Below the pieces are notes generated by a model that searched no databases, was not told the DNA's origin, and saw only the letters and a list, made by a program, of their open reading frames with translations. Of a stretch of DNA of 44,970 bases, positions 6,554-13,518 are shown piece after piece. Position 1 is the first letter of the stretch. Every line of letters starts with the position of its first letter. The DNA comes from a virus. The position numbers and the translations under genes were made by a program. The DNA lies in IMG/VR virus record IMGVR_UViG_3300017922_000133, positions 1-44,970 of that record; one strand, 5' to 3'.

Positions 6554-7306
6554 ATGAACAACCTGCAAATCTTTAAAAATGATCAGTTTGGGAAAATACG
6601 GATGGTAAAGATTAATAATAAACCATATGCAGTTGGAAATGATATTGCTGCAGCTTTGGGATATAGTTCTCCGGTACATGCAGTTAAGAGACATTGCAAG
6701 GGGTGTATGAATCATTCACTCCCTACATCAGGTGGCATTCAAGAAATGAAAGTTATACCTGAGGGCGATATTTATAGATTAATTATTAAAGCTGCGGATC
6801 AAAGCCATAATGAAAAAATAAAAGAAATTGCAGAGGGATTTGAAGCCTGGATTTTTGATGAGGTTTTACCTCAAATCCGAAAAAATGGCCAGTATGTTGA
6901 TAAACCTACTTCAGTTGAAGACTTAATAATTTTACAGGCAGAGTCGGTTAAAGAGTTGAAACAGAAAGTTGACCACCAGGAAGAACAAATTAAATCTATT
7001 AGGGGTGCAGTAATTCATACTGATCAGGATTGGAGAAACTGGGTTAACCAACAGTTAAATACCATAGGGTTTAGGAATAAGAATTATAGAGAGGTCAGAA
7101 AACAAAGTTATGACATATTAGAAAATAGGGCTCGCTGCAGACTAAATGTAAGACTGAATAATTTAAGAGAACGCCTAGAACAGGCTGGAGCAAAAAAATC
7201 TAAAGTTAATAAAGTCAGTAAACTTGATGTGATTGAAGAGGATACCAGGCTTAAAGAGATTTATACATCGGTTGTCGAAAAATTGGTTATTAAATATTCA
7301 GCGTAA
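6554..7306 (+). CDS. Phage antirepressor, Bro-N plus ORF6C domains
   Basis: A 250-residue antirepressor. Residues 1-115 form a Bro-N domain (NDQFGKIRMVKINNKPYAVG, DIAAALGYSSPVHAVKRHCKG, and the later EAWIFDEVLPQIRKNGQYV). A coiled-coil linker (120-145) leads to an ORF6C domain (about 148-250) recognised by DQDWRNWVNQQLNTIGF and the Arg-rich helix that follows. Such proteins bind DNA or repressors and favour lytic growth. AGGAAAGGAG precedes the ATG. It is in the early operon, downstream of a palindromic region that may control it. Confidence 0.88.
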   Translation: MNNLQIFKNDQFGKIRMVKINNKPYAVGNDIAAALGYSSPVHAVKRHCKGCMNHSLPTSGGIQEMKVIPEGDIYRLIIKAADQSHNEKIKEIAEGFEAWIFDEVLPQIRKNGQYVDKPTSVEDLIILQAESVKELKQKVDHQEEQIKSIRGAVIHTDQDWRNWVNQQLNTIGFRNKNYREVRKQSYDILENRARCRLNVRLNNLRERLEQAGAKKSKVNKVSKLDVIEEDTRLKEIYTSVVEKLVIKYSA

Positions 7307-7318
7307 GGAGTTAATATA

Positions 7319-7480
7319 ATGCCCAATAATAAAAAGAACTTAAAATTAGATATCATCCATGAAAGTATTGAAAAATTAGAAATAAAGAATGAGAGCGGTA
7401 AATCAATAGCAAAGATTGATAGTGAATTTTTAAATCTTGCTGATGGATATACCGCTCACATAAAACCTAAATCTAACTGA
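7319..7480 (+). CDS. Small hypothetical early protein
   Basis: A 53-residue frame starting MPNNKKNLKLDIIHESIEKL. It has a well-spaced TAAGGAG before the ATG and directly follows the antirepressor gene, so it is probably translated. It has no recognised domain; the second half looks like a short beta hairpin (SIAKIDSEFLNLADGYTAHI). It ends just before the convergent DUF2188 gene. Confidence 0.5.
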   Translation: MPNNKKNLKLDIIHESIEKLEIKNESGKSIAKIDSEFLNLADGYTAHIKPKSN

Positions 7481-7485
7481 TTAAC

Positions 7486-7716
7486 TTAATGTTTGTTATC
7501 TTTAGGTGGATTAGGATCATTACCATAACTATCCTTATCTCTTATTTCTCCATTAGGACGATGAATAACAACTTCACTCTTTTGGTTTTTGGCAATGTCT
7601 TTTGCTGCCTCTATTGCTTCCTTTTGAGTATTGAATGTTTTTGTAGCTTTAGAATTTCCAGCACCTTTAACTTGCCATTTTCCATTTTTCGGAGTAACGT
7701 GTTGATTTTTACCCAA
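7486..7716 (-). CDS. DUF2188 family small protein
   Basis: A 76-residue protein with the DUF2188 signature: KNQHVTPKNGKWQVKGAGNS, then TFNTQKEAIEAAKDIAKNQ, then SEVVIHRPNGEIRDKDSYGNDP. The family forms a small beta-alpha-beta domain common in phages and bacteria and is of unknown function. The start is TTG at 7716, with GGAGGTGAC upstream. It reads leftward inside the rightward early region and diverges from the gene at 7788 across palindrome copy 2. Confidence 0.85.
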   Translation of the reverse strand: MGKNQHVTPKNGKWQVKGAGNSKATKTFNTQKEAIEAAKDIAKNQKSEVVIHRPNGEIRDKDSYGNDPNPPKDNKH

Positions 7717-7727
7717 TTAAGTCACCT

Positions 7728-7757
7728 CCTTTCTATAACCATAATTATACAGAAAGG
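7728..7757. repeat. Palindrome between divergent genes, copy 2
   Basis: CCTTTCT (7728-7734) is mirrored by AGAAAGG (7751-7757) around an AT-rich core, ATAACCATAATTATAC. It is 28/30 identical to the element at 6494-6523 and in the same setting, a leftward small gene to the left and a rightward gene to the right. It may be a shared regulator-binding site or mark a duplicated cassette boundary. Confidence 0.65.
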
Positions 7758-7787
7758 AGATAAAACCTTTAAAGGAGGAATTATTTA

Positions 7788-8012
7788 ATGCAGAATATTT
7801 TAATTGATATGTTTAAAGATTTTAATAGAAAGAGTAAAGTAATATATTTTGTTGATTTAGTAGCTGGAGAAGTCAAATATTCAAAACCTGATAGTGCGTG
7901 TAAAAAGATTTGTGCTATTGATGAAGTAAAACAGGCGACTTTAGAGGATGGAAGTATTAGTTTAGATGCAGACAAACAATGGAATTTAACAATTGAAGGG
8001 CCAAAATTATAG
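7788..8012 (+). CDS. Small hypothetical early protein
   Basis: A 74-residue protein starting MQNILIDMFKDFNRKSKVIY, with AAAGGAGG 8 bases before the ATG. It looks like a compact alpha/beta domain (KVIYFVDLVAGEVKY, then SISLDADKQWNLTIEG), without catalytic or zinc motifs. It is followed after 12 bases by an HTH gene in the same operon. Function unknown. Confidence 0.55.
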   Translation: MQNILIDMFKDFNRKSKVIYFVDLVAGEVKYSKPDSACKKICAIDEVKQATLEDGSISLDADKQWNLTIEGPKL

Positions 8013-8024
8013 GAGGGAAATATA

Positions 8025-8339
8025 ATGCCATTAAATTTTAATTTTGAAAGAGAAAACAGGACTATTACAGTTGAGGCAAAAGAAATTCTGGAAAAGAAAA
8101 TAGATGCTGCTATAGCAAAATATCCTACAGGGATGAAGCCGTATCATCTAGAGGAAATAATGAGCTGTTCTAAATCTCAGGTTTATGAGTTTTTAAATAA
8201 TTATGATATACCAGGGGCTAAAAAGTTACCTAGTTTAGGTTGGAGAATACCTAGAGAGACCTTTTTAGCTTGGTGGTTTGGAGAAGAGGTGGTTCATAAA
8301 ACTAAGGATAAACTAAAAAAATCTCAGATGAGGTATTAG
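8025..8339 (+). CDS. Excisionase/MerR-like HTH protein
   Basis: A 104-residue protein with a winged-helix-like DNA-binding segment in the middle. MKPYHLEEIMSCSKSQVYEF forms the helix-turn-helix (about 36-57), followed by IPGAKKLPSLGWRIPRETFL with the typical G-W-R-I wing and recognition region ending in a WWFG helix. This arrangement is seen in phage excisionase-like and helix-turn-helix domain 17 proteins. It could be the excisionase partner of the integrase or a transcription factor; the sequence does not decide. TAGGAGGG precedes the ATG. Confidence 0.65.
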   Translation: MPLNFNFERENRTITVEAKEILEKKIDAAIAKYPTGMKPYHLEEIMSCSKSQVYEFLNNYDIPGAKKLPSLGWRIPRETFLAWWFGEEVVHKTKDKLKKSQMRY

Positions 8340-8385
8340 TCTGGAAGGGATGCTTTAAGTGAGGGATTATTTCTTAATTTAATTA

Positions 8386-8427
8386 TATGGCACGTTTGGT
8401 GCACAAACAATTTAAAAAAGTGCCATA
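8386..8427. promoter_or_regulatory. Operator-like inverted repeat before an XRE gene
   Basis: TATGGCAC (8386-8393) is repeated inverted as GTGCCATA (8420-8427), an 8-bp perfect pair, and between them TTTGGTGCACAAA (near 8396-8408) is nearly palindromic. The block lies in the 111-base gap directly upstream of the XRE gene at 8451, so it may be its autoregulatory site or an mRNA hairpin. Confidence 0.5.
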
Positions 8428-8450
8428 AAATCAAAAGGGAGGAAAATAAA

Positions 8451-8999
8451 ATGATTCAATCCAGAACTTTAGGTGAAGCAATTAGAGATGGAATGAAGGC
8501 TAAAGGACTGAAACAAAGCCAGGTTGCTAGAATGTTAAACATTGATCGTACTACTTTATCAAAATATATTAATGGTCATTTAACTATTCCAGATGATATT
8601 AAACGAAAACTGGTAGCATATTTACAAAATCCTGTATTAAGAATTAAAGTGTATGGGACGACATCATCAAATATAGTTTTTGACATGGCTCAAATTGAGT
8701 TTTATAAGACCAGTATTAAAGCAATTGAAGAATTTGAAGAAGCGATTCAAAGCATTAGAGATGTTTTAAAATTTGCTTACAATATTAAATCAGAAGATGA
8801 AATGACTGATGAACAAAAAGTAAAGTTTCAGCGTATGTTAGATGAAATTGAAGATGCAAATCATGTATGTGACATGCTGGATATTGCAGCTTCAGATTTA
8901 GGAGCTGATTTAGAAGAAAGAAATAGACGCTGCTATCAAAAATATTTAAGTCGTGGTTATTTAAGTGGGGGAATTGAAAATGAAGCAGTCAATATCTGA
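8451..8999 (+). CDS. XRE-family regulator with helical C-terminal domain
   Basis: A 182-residue protein with an N-terminal HTH (residues 6-55: GLKQSQVARMLNIDRTTLSK followed by YINGHLTIPDD) and a long helical C-terminal part (about 85-170) with acidic and hydrophobic heptads. It resembles phage-encoded regulators that lie between the early control and recombination genes. AGGGAGG precedes the ATG. An inverted-repeat block lies in its upstream gap and may be its target. It overlaps the next gene by 20 bases. Confidence 0.75.
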   Translation: MIQSRTLGEAIRDGMKAKGLKQSQVARMLNIDRTTLSKYINGHLTIPDDIKRKLVAYLQNPVLRIKVYGTTSSNIVFDMAQIEFYKTSIKAIEEFEEAIQSIRDVLKFAYNIKSEDEMTDEQKVKFQRMLDEIEDANHVCDMLDIAASDLGADLEERNRRCYQKYLSRGYLSGGIENEAVNI

Positions 9000-9147
9000 T
9001 CAAGAAAAAAAGTTTCATTATTGTGATGACTGTATTAAAAATCCAGAAAGTTGTGGCAAGGATCCATTAAAATGTCGGAAAGAAAAAGAAGCAGAATTGT
9101 ATTTTGAACTCTATGATAAACCTATATCAGGGTTTAACAGAATTTAA
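8980..9147 (+). CDS. Small Cys-rich putative zinc-binding protein
   Basis: A 55-residue protein with cysteines arranged as FHYCDDCIKNPESCGKDPLK and one more C after it. The C-x2-C ... C-x6-C pattern suggests a single zinc knuckle. The ATG at 8980 follows a purine-rich GTGGGGGA site and overlaps the end of the XRE gene, so it is likely translationally coupled. Small zinc proteins of this sort are common in Firmicute phage early regions; function unknown. Confidence 0.6.
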   Translation: MKQSISDQEKKFHYCDDCIKNPESCGKDPLKCRKEKEAELYFELYDKPISGFNRI

Positions 9148-9159
9148 AGGAGGTTAAAA

Positions 9160-9402
9160 ATGGGAACAGCAAAAGAATGGCAGGTTTTTATATTAGGTAT
9201 TTTGTGGGGGCTTATGTTGTTTAGGTTCATTCCATTAATGGTTAAAGATGCATTGAAAATGTTTAAAGAAATAAAAAAACGTCCAGCTGCTCTAACAGCT
9301 GAACGCGATAAAAAAAATACCAACAAATATAGTATAACAAATAGTTGTAAAGATTTCTACTCTCAGGACATGGAAGGGTGGGCAAGTGATGAAAGAAATT
9401 AA
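9160..9402 (+). CDS. Small single-pass membrane protein
   Basis: An 80-residue protein with one membrane segment (about residues 8-27, VFILGILWGLMLFRFIPLMV) followed by a positively charged cytoplasmic helix (KMFKEIKKRPAALTAERDKK). No family is recognised. AAAGGAGG lies 6 bases before the ATG. Its end overlaps the start of the ATPase gene by 14 bases, so expression is probably coupled. Confidence 0.55.
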   Translation: MGTAKEWQVFILGILWGLMLFRFIPLMVKDALKMFKEIKKRPAALTAERDKKNTNKYSITNSCKDFYSQDMEGWASDERN

Positions 9403-11419
9403 ACTATTATTGCTAGAATTAAAGAATTTTAAAGGAGCTAAAAAATTAAAAATTGAGCCTAAGGGTAAAAATATTGATATATATGGCCAAAATGAAACTA
9501 AAAAAACTACTATAGCTGATGCCTGGTCTTGGTTGTTCTTTGATAAAGACACAATGGATCAGAGCCCACAGAAATTTGATATTAAGCCTCTCGATGAGAA
9601 CAATGAACCAATACATGGTTTAATTACAGCAGTTAAAGCAACTATTGAAGTCAACAGCAGTCAAAAGACTTTTGAGAAGAAATATTATGAAAAATGGGAA
9701 AAGAAAAAAGGAAGTATAGACGAAGTCTTTACCGGCCATACTACTGATTGTTATGTAAGTGGAGTTGGAGTTAGTAAAACTGAATTTGAAGAAGAAGTAA
9801 AAAAGATAGCTCCAGAGAAAATATTTAGGCTGCTTACTGATCCTAAATATTACAATGAGCAGCTGCACTGGAAAGAAAGACGTAAAATACTAACAGATTA
9901 TGTTGGTGGAATTAGTTCTGAAGAAATATTTAAAGCCGAAGATAAATTAAGTAGTCTAGCTGAAATTCTTGAAGATACTACAATTGAAAAATATAAAGAT
10001 TCGCTTAAAGACAAACTTAATAAATTAAATGACGAAATAAAGAAAATCCCTATAAGGATAGATGAAGTTAATAATAATTTACCTGATGTTTCAGAGATAT
10101 CGAAAGATGAAGTCAAATCAGAGATTGAAAATTTAAAACAGAAGAAAAAACTATTAGAAAAAGAACTTTCTGCAACTGAAAATGGAAATGAAATTACTAA
10201 TAAAGAAAAGAAATTAGCAGAACTAGAAACTAAACTTCAGGAGATTAAAATTAAACATCGGTCTGATTATGATGAAAAAATCACTGAATTAAAAAATGAT
10301 GGTGAAGAAATCAAGGATAATATTTCAACTTTGAAGAGAAAAATCAGAAATAAAAAGCTAGATCTTAAGGAAAATAGAAATAAAATGCAAGAGTTCAAAG
10401 AACAAATTAATGAATTGGCTGCAGCTTTTAGAAAAATTAATGCTGAAGAAATAGAAGTTGAAGATAAATGTCCAACATGCGGCCAGACATTACCTGAAGA
10501 TCAACTTAAGGCTGCTGAAAAAAAAGCTAAATTAGATAAATCAGAGAGACTAGAAAATATAAAAAAACAGGGTAATAGCAATAAATCTAGGTACATGGAA
10601 TTAAAAGAAAAGACTAATTTATTAATTACTGAAGTAAATAACCTAAAAGAAGAGCTGAGTGGTTTAGAAAAAGTTAAGGATGATATTTATAATGAGTTAT
10701 TTGAATTGAAGAAAAAGGCTGAAGCTTATCAAGATAATTTTCAGTACCAGAAAAAACTTAAAGAAAAAGAAAATATTGAAGAAACTATCCAAAAAATTAG
10801 AGATGATAATCAGGATGCTGTTAATAAAGTTAATACCAAAATCGCTGAAATTGAAAATAAGATTGAAAAATTGCAGTCTGAATTAAGTAAAATTGATCAA
10901 TATAATTCTGGCCAAGAAAGAATTGAAGAGTTGAAAACTGAAGAAGAAAAACTCGCTGAAAAGTATCAAAAATTAGAAAAGAAAAAATACCTCTGCGAAC
11001 AATTTGAAAAAACGAGAGCAGAGCTGCTGGAAGAAAAGGTAAATGATAAATTTAAACTGGCTAAGTTTAAACTCTTTGAGAAGAATATAAATGGCACAAT
11101 AGAGCCTACTTGTCGCACAATATATAAAGGGGTCCCATACAACACAAACTTAAATAATGGTCATAAAATAATTGTAGGAATAGATATTATAAACACCCTA
11201 GCAGAGCACTATGAATTTAGAGCACCAATTTTTGTAGATAATATGGAATCAGTTACTCAAAAAATAGATTCTGAAAGTCAGTTAATTAAGTTAACTGCAA
11301 AAGAGGATGTAGAAGATCTGGTCATTCTAACTGATAATGAAAAAGATTTTGAGAAACTCTCAAAAGTCTTTGGCAAAGAAAAAGCTGAAGAGATTTGTGG
11401 CATGAAAGAAGCTAGTTAG
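9389..11419 (+). CDS. SbcC/Rad50-like phage AAA ATPase
   Basis: A 676-residue SMC-type ATPase that likely works with RecT and the MBL-fold protein in phage recombination. The N-terminal ATPase part begins with LLLLELKNFKGAKKLKIEP and the P-loop at 33-40. A long coiled coil (about 190-560) is interrupted near 362 by CPTCGQTL, a Rad50 zinc-hook CxxC. The C-terminal ATPase part has the Walker B-like APIFVDNMESV and a D-loop-like region. The P-loop is unusual: GQNETKKT, with Lys instead of the Gly before the catalytic Lys. Start at ATG 9389, after the purine-rich GAAGGGTGGG. Confidence 0.85.
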   Translation: MKEIKLLLLELKNFKGAKKLKIEPKGKNIDIYGQNETKKTTIADAWSWLFFDKDTMDQSPQKFDIKPLDENNEPIHGLITAVKATIEVNSSQKTFEKKYYEKWEKKKGSIDEVFTGHTTDCYVSGVGVSKTEFEEEVKKIAPEKIFRLLTDPKYYNEQLHWKERRKILTDYVGGISSEEIFKAEDKLSSLAEILEDTTIEKYKDSLKDKLNKLNDEIKKIPIRIDEVNNNLPDVSEISKDEVKSEIENLKQKKKLLEKELSATENGNEITNKEKKLAELETKLQEIKIKHRSDYDEKITELKNDGEEIKDNISTLKRKIRNKKLDLKENRNKMQEFKEQINELAAAFRKINAEEIEVEDKCPTCGQTLPEDQLKAAEKKAKLDKSERLENIKKQGNSNKSRYMELKEKTNLLITEVNNLKEELSGLEKVKDDIYNELFELKKKAEAYQDNFQYQKKLKEKENIEETIQKIRDDNQDAVNKVNTKIAEIENKIEKLQSELSKIDQYNSGQERIEELKTEEEKLAEKYQKLEKKKYLCEQFEKTRAELLEEKVNDKFKLAKFKLFEKNINGTIEPTCRTIYKGVPYNTNLNNGHKIIVGIDIINTLAEHYEFRAPIFVDNMESVTQKIDSESQLIKLTAKEDVEDLVILTDNEKDFEKLSKVFGKEKAEEICGMKEAS

Positions 11420-11566
11420 ATGAGTAAAGATGAAAAAATAAAAAGGCTTGAGAGAAATATGAAGTTTTGTAAAGACTTCTCTCAAGCCAATCATTTTAGA
11501 CCTGTATTTATCTACTATTACAAAAAGAAAATAAACAAATTAAAAGGAGCGGATAAGAATGCCTGA
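11420..11566 (+). CDS. Small basic hypothetical protein
   Basis: A 48-residue, Lys/Arg-rich frame beginning MSKDEKIKRLERNMKFCKDF and containing FRPVFIYYYKKKINKL. The ATG directly follows the ATPase stop (TAG then ATG), which would allow coupled translation, though no strong ribosome site is visible. It contains a 12-bp perfect inverted repeat. Its stop overlaps the next gene's start. Confidence 0.45.
   Translation: MSKDEKIKRLERNMKFCKDFSQANHFRPVFIYYYKKKINKLKGADKNA
11445..11488 (+). repeat. 12-bp inverted repeat inside a small gene
   Basis: GGCTTGAGAGAA (11445-11456) pairs perfectly with TTCTCTCAAGCC (11477-11488) across a 20-base loop. The hairpin is unusually strong for this AT-rich region and has no T run, so it is not a terminator. 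It may control mRNA stability or translation between the ATPase and RecT genes. Confidence 0.55.
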
Positions 11567-11747
11567 AATAATCTGTCCCTGGGATCTATGTGTCCATAAT
11601 ACTAGATTTAACGATAAAGCAGAATCAAATTGTACAAAAGATAAAGTCAAGTTAAGTATTTCTGGAGAGATTAATCAATTTTTAAGTTGTGGAGATTTTA
11701 AATCTGTTATTAGTGAAAGGAGAACTATTAATGCCCGAAATTATTAG
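11559..11747 (+). CDS. Small Cys-rich hypothetical protein
   Basis: A 62-residue protein with C-x5-C near the start (IICPWDLCVHN), a middle NCTKDK and a later FLSCGDF. This four-Cys layout resembles the small metal-binding DUF1540-type proteins found in Firmicutes. AAAGGAGCG lies before the ATG. The end overlaps the next gene by 17 bases. Function unknown. Confidence 0.6.
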   Translation: MPEIICPWDLCVHNTRFNDKAESNCTKDKVKLSISGEINQFLSCGDFKSVISERRTINARNY

Positions 11748-11982
11748 TCCTTATGATGAATTCAAGAAGTTTTTAGAAGAATATAGTAACGATAATTGGT
11801 TTGAGTTTGGTTATGGTTTAATAGTTGTTTTTGGTGATAAAAAAGTTAATATCCGGCAATATCATAATGATGGTTTTTGGTTAAGCAGCTGGGTTGATAA
11901 AGAAGAGTTTTTTGAAAGAATAAATCAGTTTCCAGTTAGAGAAAGTTTAAAAATCAATGAGGAGGAAAATAATAATGAGTAA
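11731..11982 (+). CDS. Small acidic hypothetical protein
   Basis: An 83-residue protein starting MPEIISPYDEFKKFLEEYSN. It is acidic and looks like a compact alpha/beta domain (LIVVFGDKKVNIRQYHNDGF) with aromatic residues. The ATG at 11731 has GAAAGGAGA upstream and the upstream in-frame codons overlap the previous gene. It overlaps recT by eight bases and shares its operon. No family recognised. Confidence 0.55.
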   Translation: MPEIISPYDEFKKFLEEYSNDNWFEFGYGLIVVFGDKKVNIRQYHNDGFWLSSWVDKEEFFERINQFPVRESLKINEEENNNE

Positions 11983-12790
11983 AAATAAAAATGAAGTTGC
12001 AGAAAAGGAAAATAATAATATTCAGGTGACACCAGGTTTTGATAGTTTAGACAATTTTAATTTAGCCTTAAAAACAGCTAATTTATTATCTAAATCATCT
12101 CTTGTACCTAAAAATTATCAGGGTAATATCCCAAACTGTGTAATTGCTATTAATATGGCTCAAAGAATGCAGGCTGATCCATTGATGGTTATGCAGAACT
12201 TATACATTGTTCATGGCAAACCAGGCTGGTCTGCTCAGTTTTTAATTAGTACATTTAATACCAGTGGTAGGTTTTCAGCAATTCGCTATAACTGGGTAGG
12301 AGAAAAAGGAGAAGATTCCTGGGGATGTCAGGCCTGGGCTCTCGAAAAAGAGACAGGTGATAAATTAGAGGGAGCAACAGTAACAATAAAACTAGCAAAA
12401 GATGAAGGATGGTATTCTAAAACCGATAAGTATGGAAACGAAATTAGCAAGTGGCAGACAATGCCTGAGCAGATGTTGATGTATAGAGCTGCAGCGTGGT
12501 TTATTAGAACTTATGCACCAGAAATTGCAATGGGTATGTATACTGAGGACGAGATTATAGATGTAACACCTGATCAAAAAGAGAGTGCCCATGATATAAA
12601 TGTTGAGCAGGAAATATCAGAAAATGCTAATACAGAAAAATTAGATATTGACCCATCAGAGCTTAATCCTGATGATAACAGTGATGAAGAAAAAGAAGCT
12701 AAAAACCCTGAAAAAATTAAAGAAAATAAAGAAACTAAAGAAGAAAAAAACTCTCAAGGAAAACTAGAATTTGAAATTGAGGATGAATAA
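11975..12790 (+). CDS. recT: RecT-family single-strand annealing recombinase
   Basis: A 271-residue RecT-like protein. The family core is visible: ALKTANLLSKSSLVPKNYQG, then NCVIAINMAQRMQADPLMVM, QNLYIVHGKPGWSAQFLIS, the MPEQMLMYRAAAWFIRTYAP helix and a final EIAMGMYTEDEIID. The last 70 residues are a very acidic, disordered tail, as is common in phage recombinases. Such proteins anneal complementary single strands. It lies between an SbcC-like ATPase and an MBL-fold protein, a recurrent recombination cassette in Firmicute phages. GAGGAGG precedes the ATG at 11975. Confidence 0.88.
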   Translation: MSKNKNEVAEKENNNIQVTPGFDSLDNFNLALKTANLLSKSSLVPKNYQGNIPNCVIAINMAQRMQADPLMVMQNLYIVHGKPGWSAQFLISTFNTSGRFSAIRYNWVGEKGEDSWGCQAWALEKETGDKLEGATVTIKLAKDEGWYSKTDKYGNEISKWQTMPEQMLMYRAAAWFIRTYAPEIAMGMYTEDEIIDVTPDQKESAHDINVEQEISENANTEKLDIDPSELNPDDNSDEEKEAKNPEKIKENKETKEEKNSQGKLEFEIEDE

Positions 12791-12792
12791 TA

Positions 12793-13506
12793 ATGTTAGA
12801 AATAAAAGCTTTGGCAAGTGGCAGTTCTGGAAATTGTTACAGAGTAAATGATGGGAAGACCAGTCTCTTAATTGAGGCTGGTATCCCTATTCAAAAAATC
12901 AAGGAGGGTTTAGATTTTAATTTAACTGATATTGTTGGCTGCTTAATTAGTCATGAGCACGGTGATCACAGTAAATCTATTAGTGAGGTTATAGCTGCAG
13001 GAGTTGATTGTTATTTAAGTCCAGGTACTATTGATGTGCTAGATAGTATTGACTCAAATCACCATCGTATTCATGCAATATCGGCTAAAAAACCGATTCA
13101 AGCTGGTAGCTGGGTAGTTAAGCCTTTTGAGGTCCAGCATGATGCAAATGACCCTATAGGATTCATATTATGGTCTAGAAATACTGGAGATAAACTTATT
13201 TATATAACTGACTCATTTTATTCGAAATATACTTTTAATAAACCTGATTATATTATGGTTGAGTGTAACTATTCTGAAGAAATATTAAAGAAAAATGTTG
13301 AAGCTGGAAAGGTCCATCCAGTACTTGAAAAAAGACTTAAAAGAAGTCATTTTAGCTTAGAAAATGTTAAAGATTTTCTTAATTCTAATGACCTAAGAAA
13401 TACAAAAGAAATCTGGTTATTACACCTTTCAGATACAAATAGTGATGAAAAATTATTTAAAAAAGAAGTTCAAGAATTAACAGGGAAATTAGTTTTTATA
13501 GCCTAG
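12793..13506 (+). CDS. Metallo-beta-lactamase-fold hydrolase (putative nuclease)
   Basis: A 237-residue MBL-fold protein. SHEHGDH at 53-59 is the HxHxDH metal motif, with further metal ligands likely in IYITDSF, the His in VQHDA and LLHLSDTN near the C-terminus. It resembles YycJ/WalJ and phage MBL proteins encoded next to recT, where it may supply the nuclease normally paired with a RecT annealase. That pairing is an inference from gene order. The ATG is two bases after the recT stop and is preceded by GAGGATG. Confidence 0.85.
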   Translation: MLEIKALASGSSGNCYRVNDGKTSLLIEAGIPIQKIKEGLDFNLTDIVGCLISHEHGDHSKSISEVIAAGVDCYLSPGTIDVLDSIDSNHHRIHAISAKKPIQAGSWVVKPFEVQHDANDPIGFILWSRNTGDKLIYITDSFYSKYTFNKPDYIMVECNYSEEILKKNVEAGKVHPVLEKRLKRSHFSLENVKDFLNSNDLRNTKEIWLLHLSDTNSDEKLFKKEVQELTGKLVFIA

Positions 13507-13518
13507 GAGGTGAATGTT

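Noticed and set aside
7489-7788. 99-codon rightward frame opposite the DUF2188 gene
   Set aside because: Its hydrophobic composition is the mirror of the DUF2188 protein, which has a recognised family and a good ribosome site.
8965-8979. Earlier GTG start for the Cys-rich gene at 8980
   Set aside because: The GTG is part of the purine-rich ribosome site; the ATG at 8980 is better spaced.
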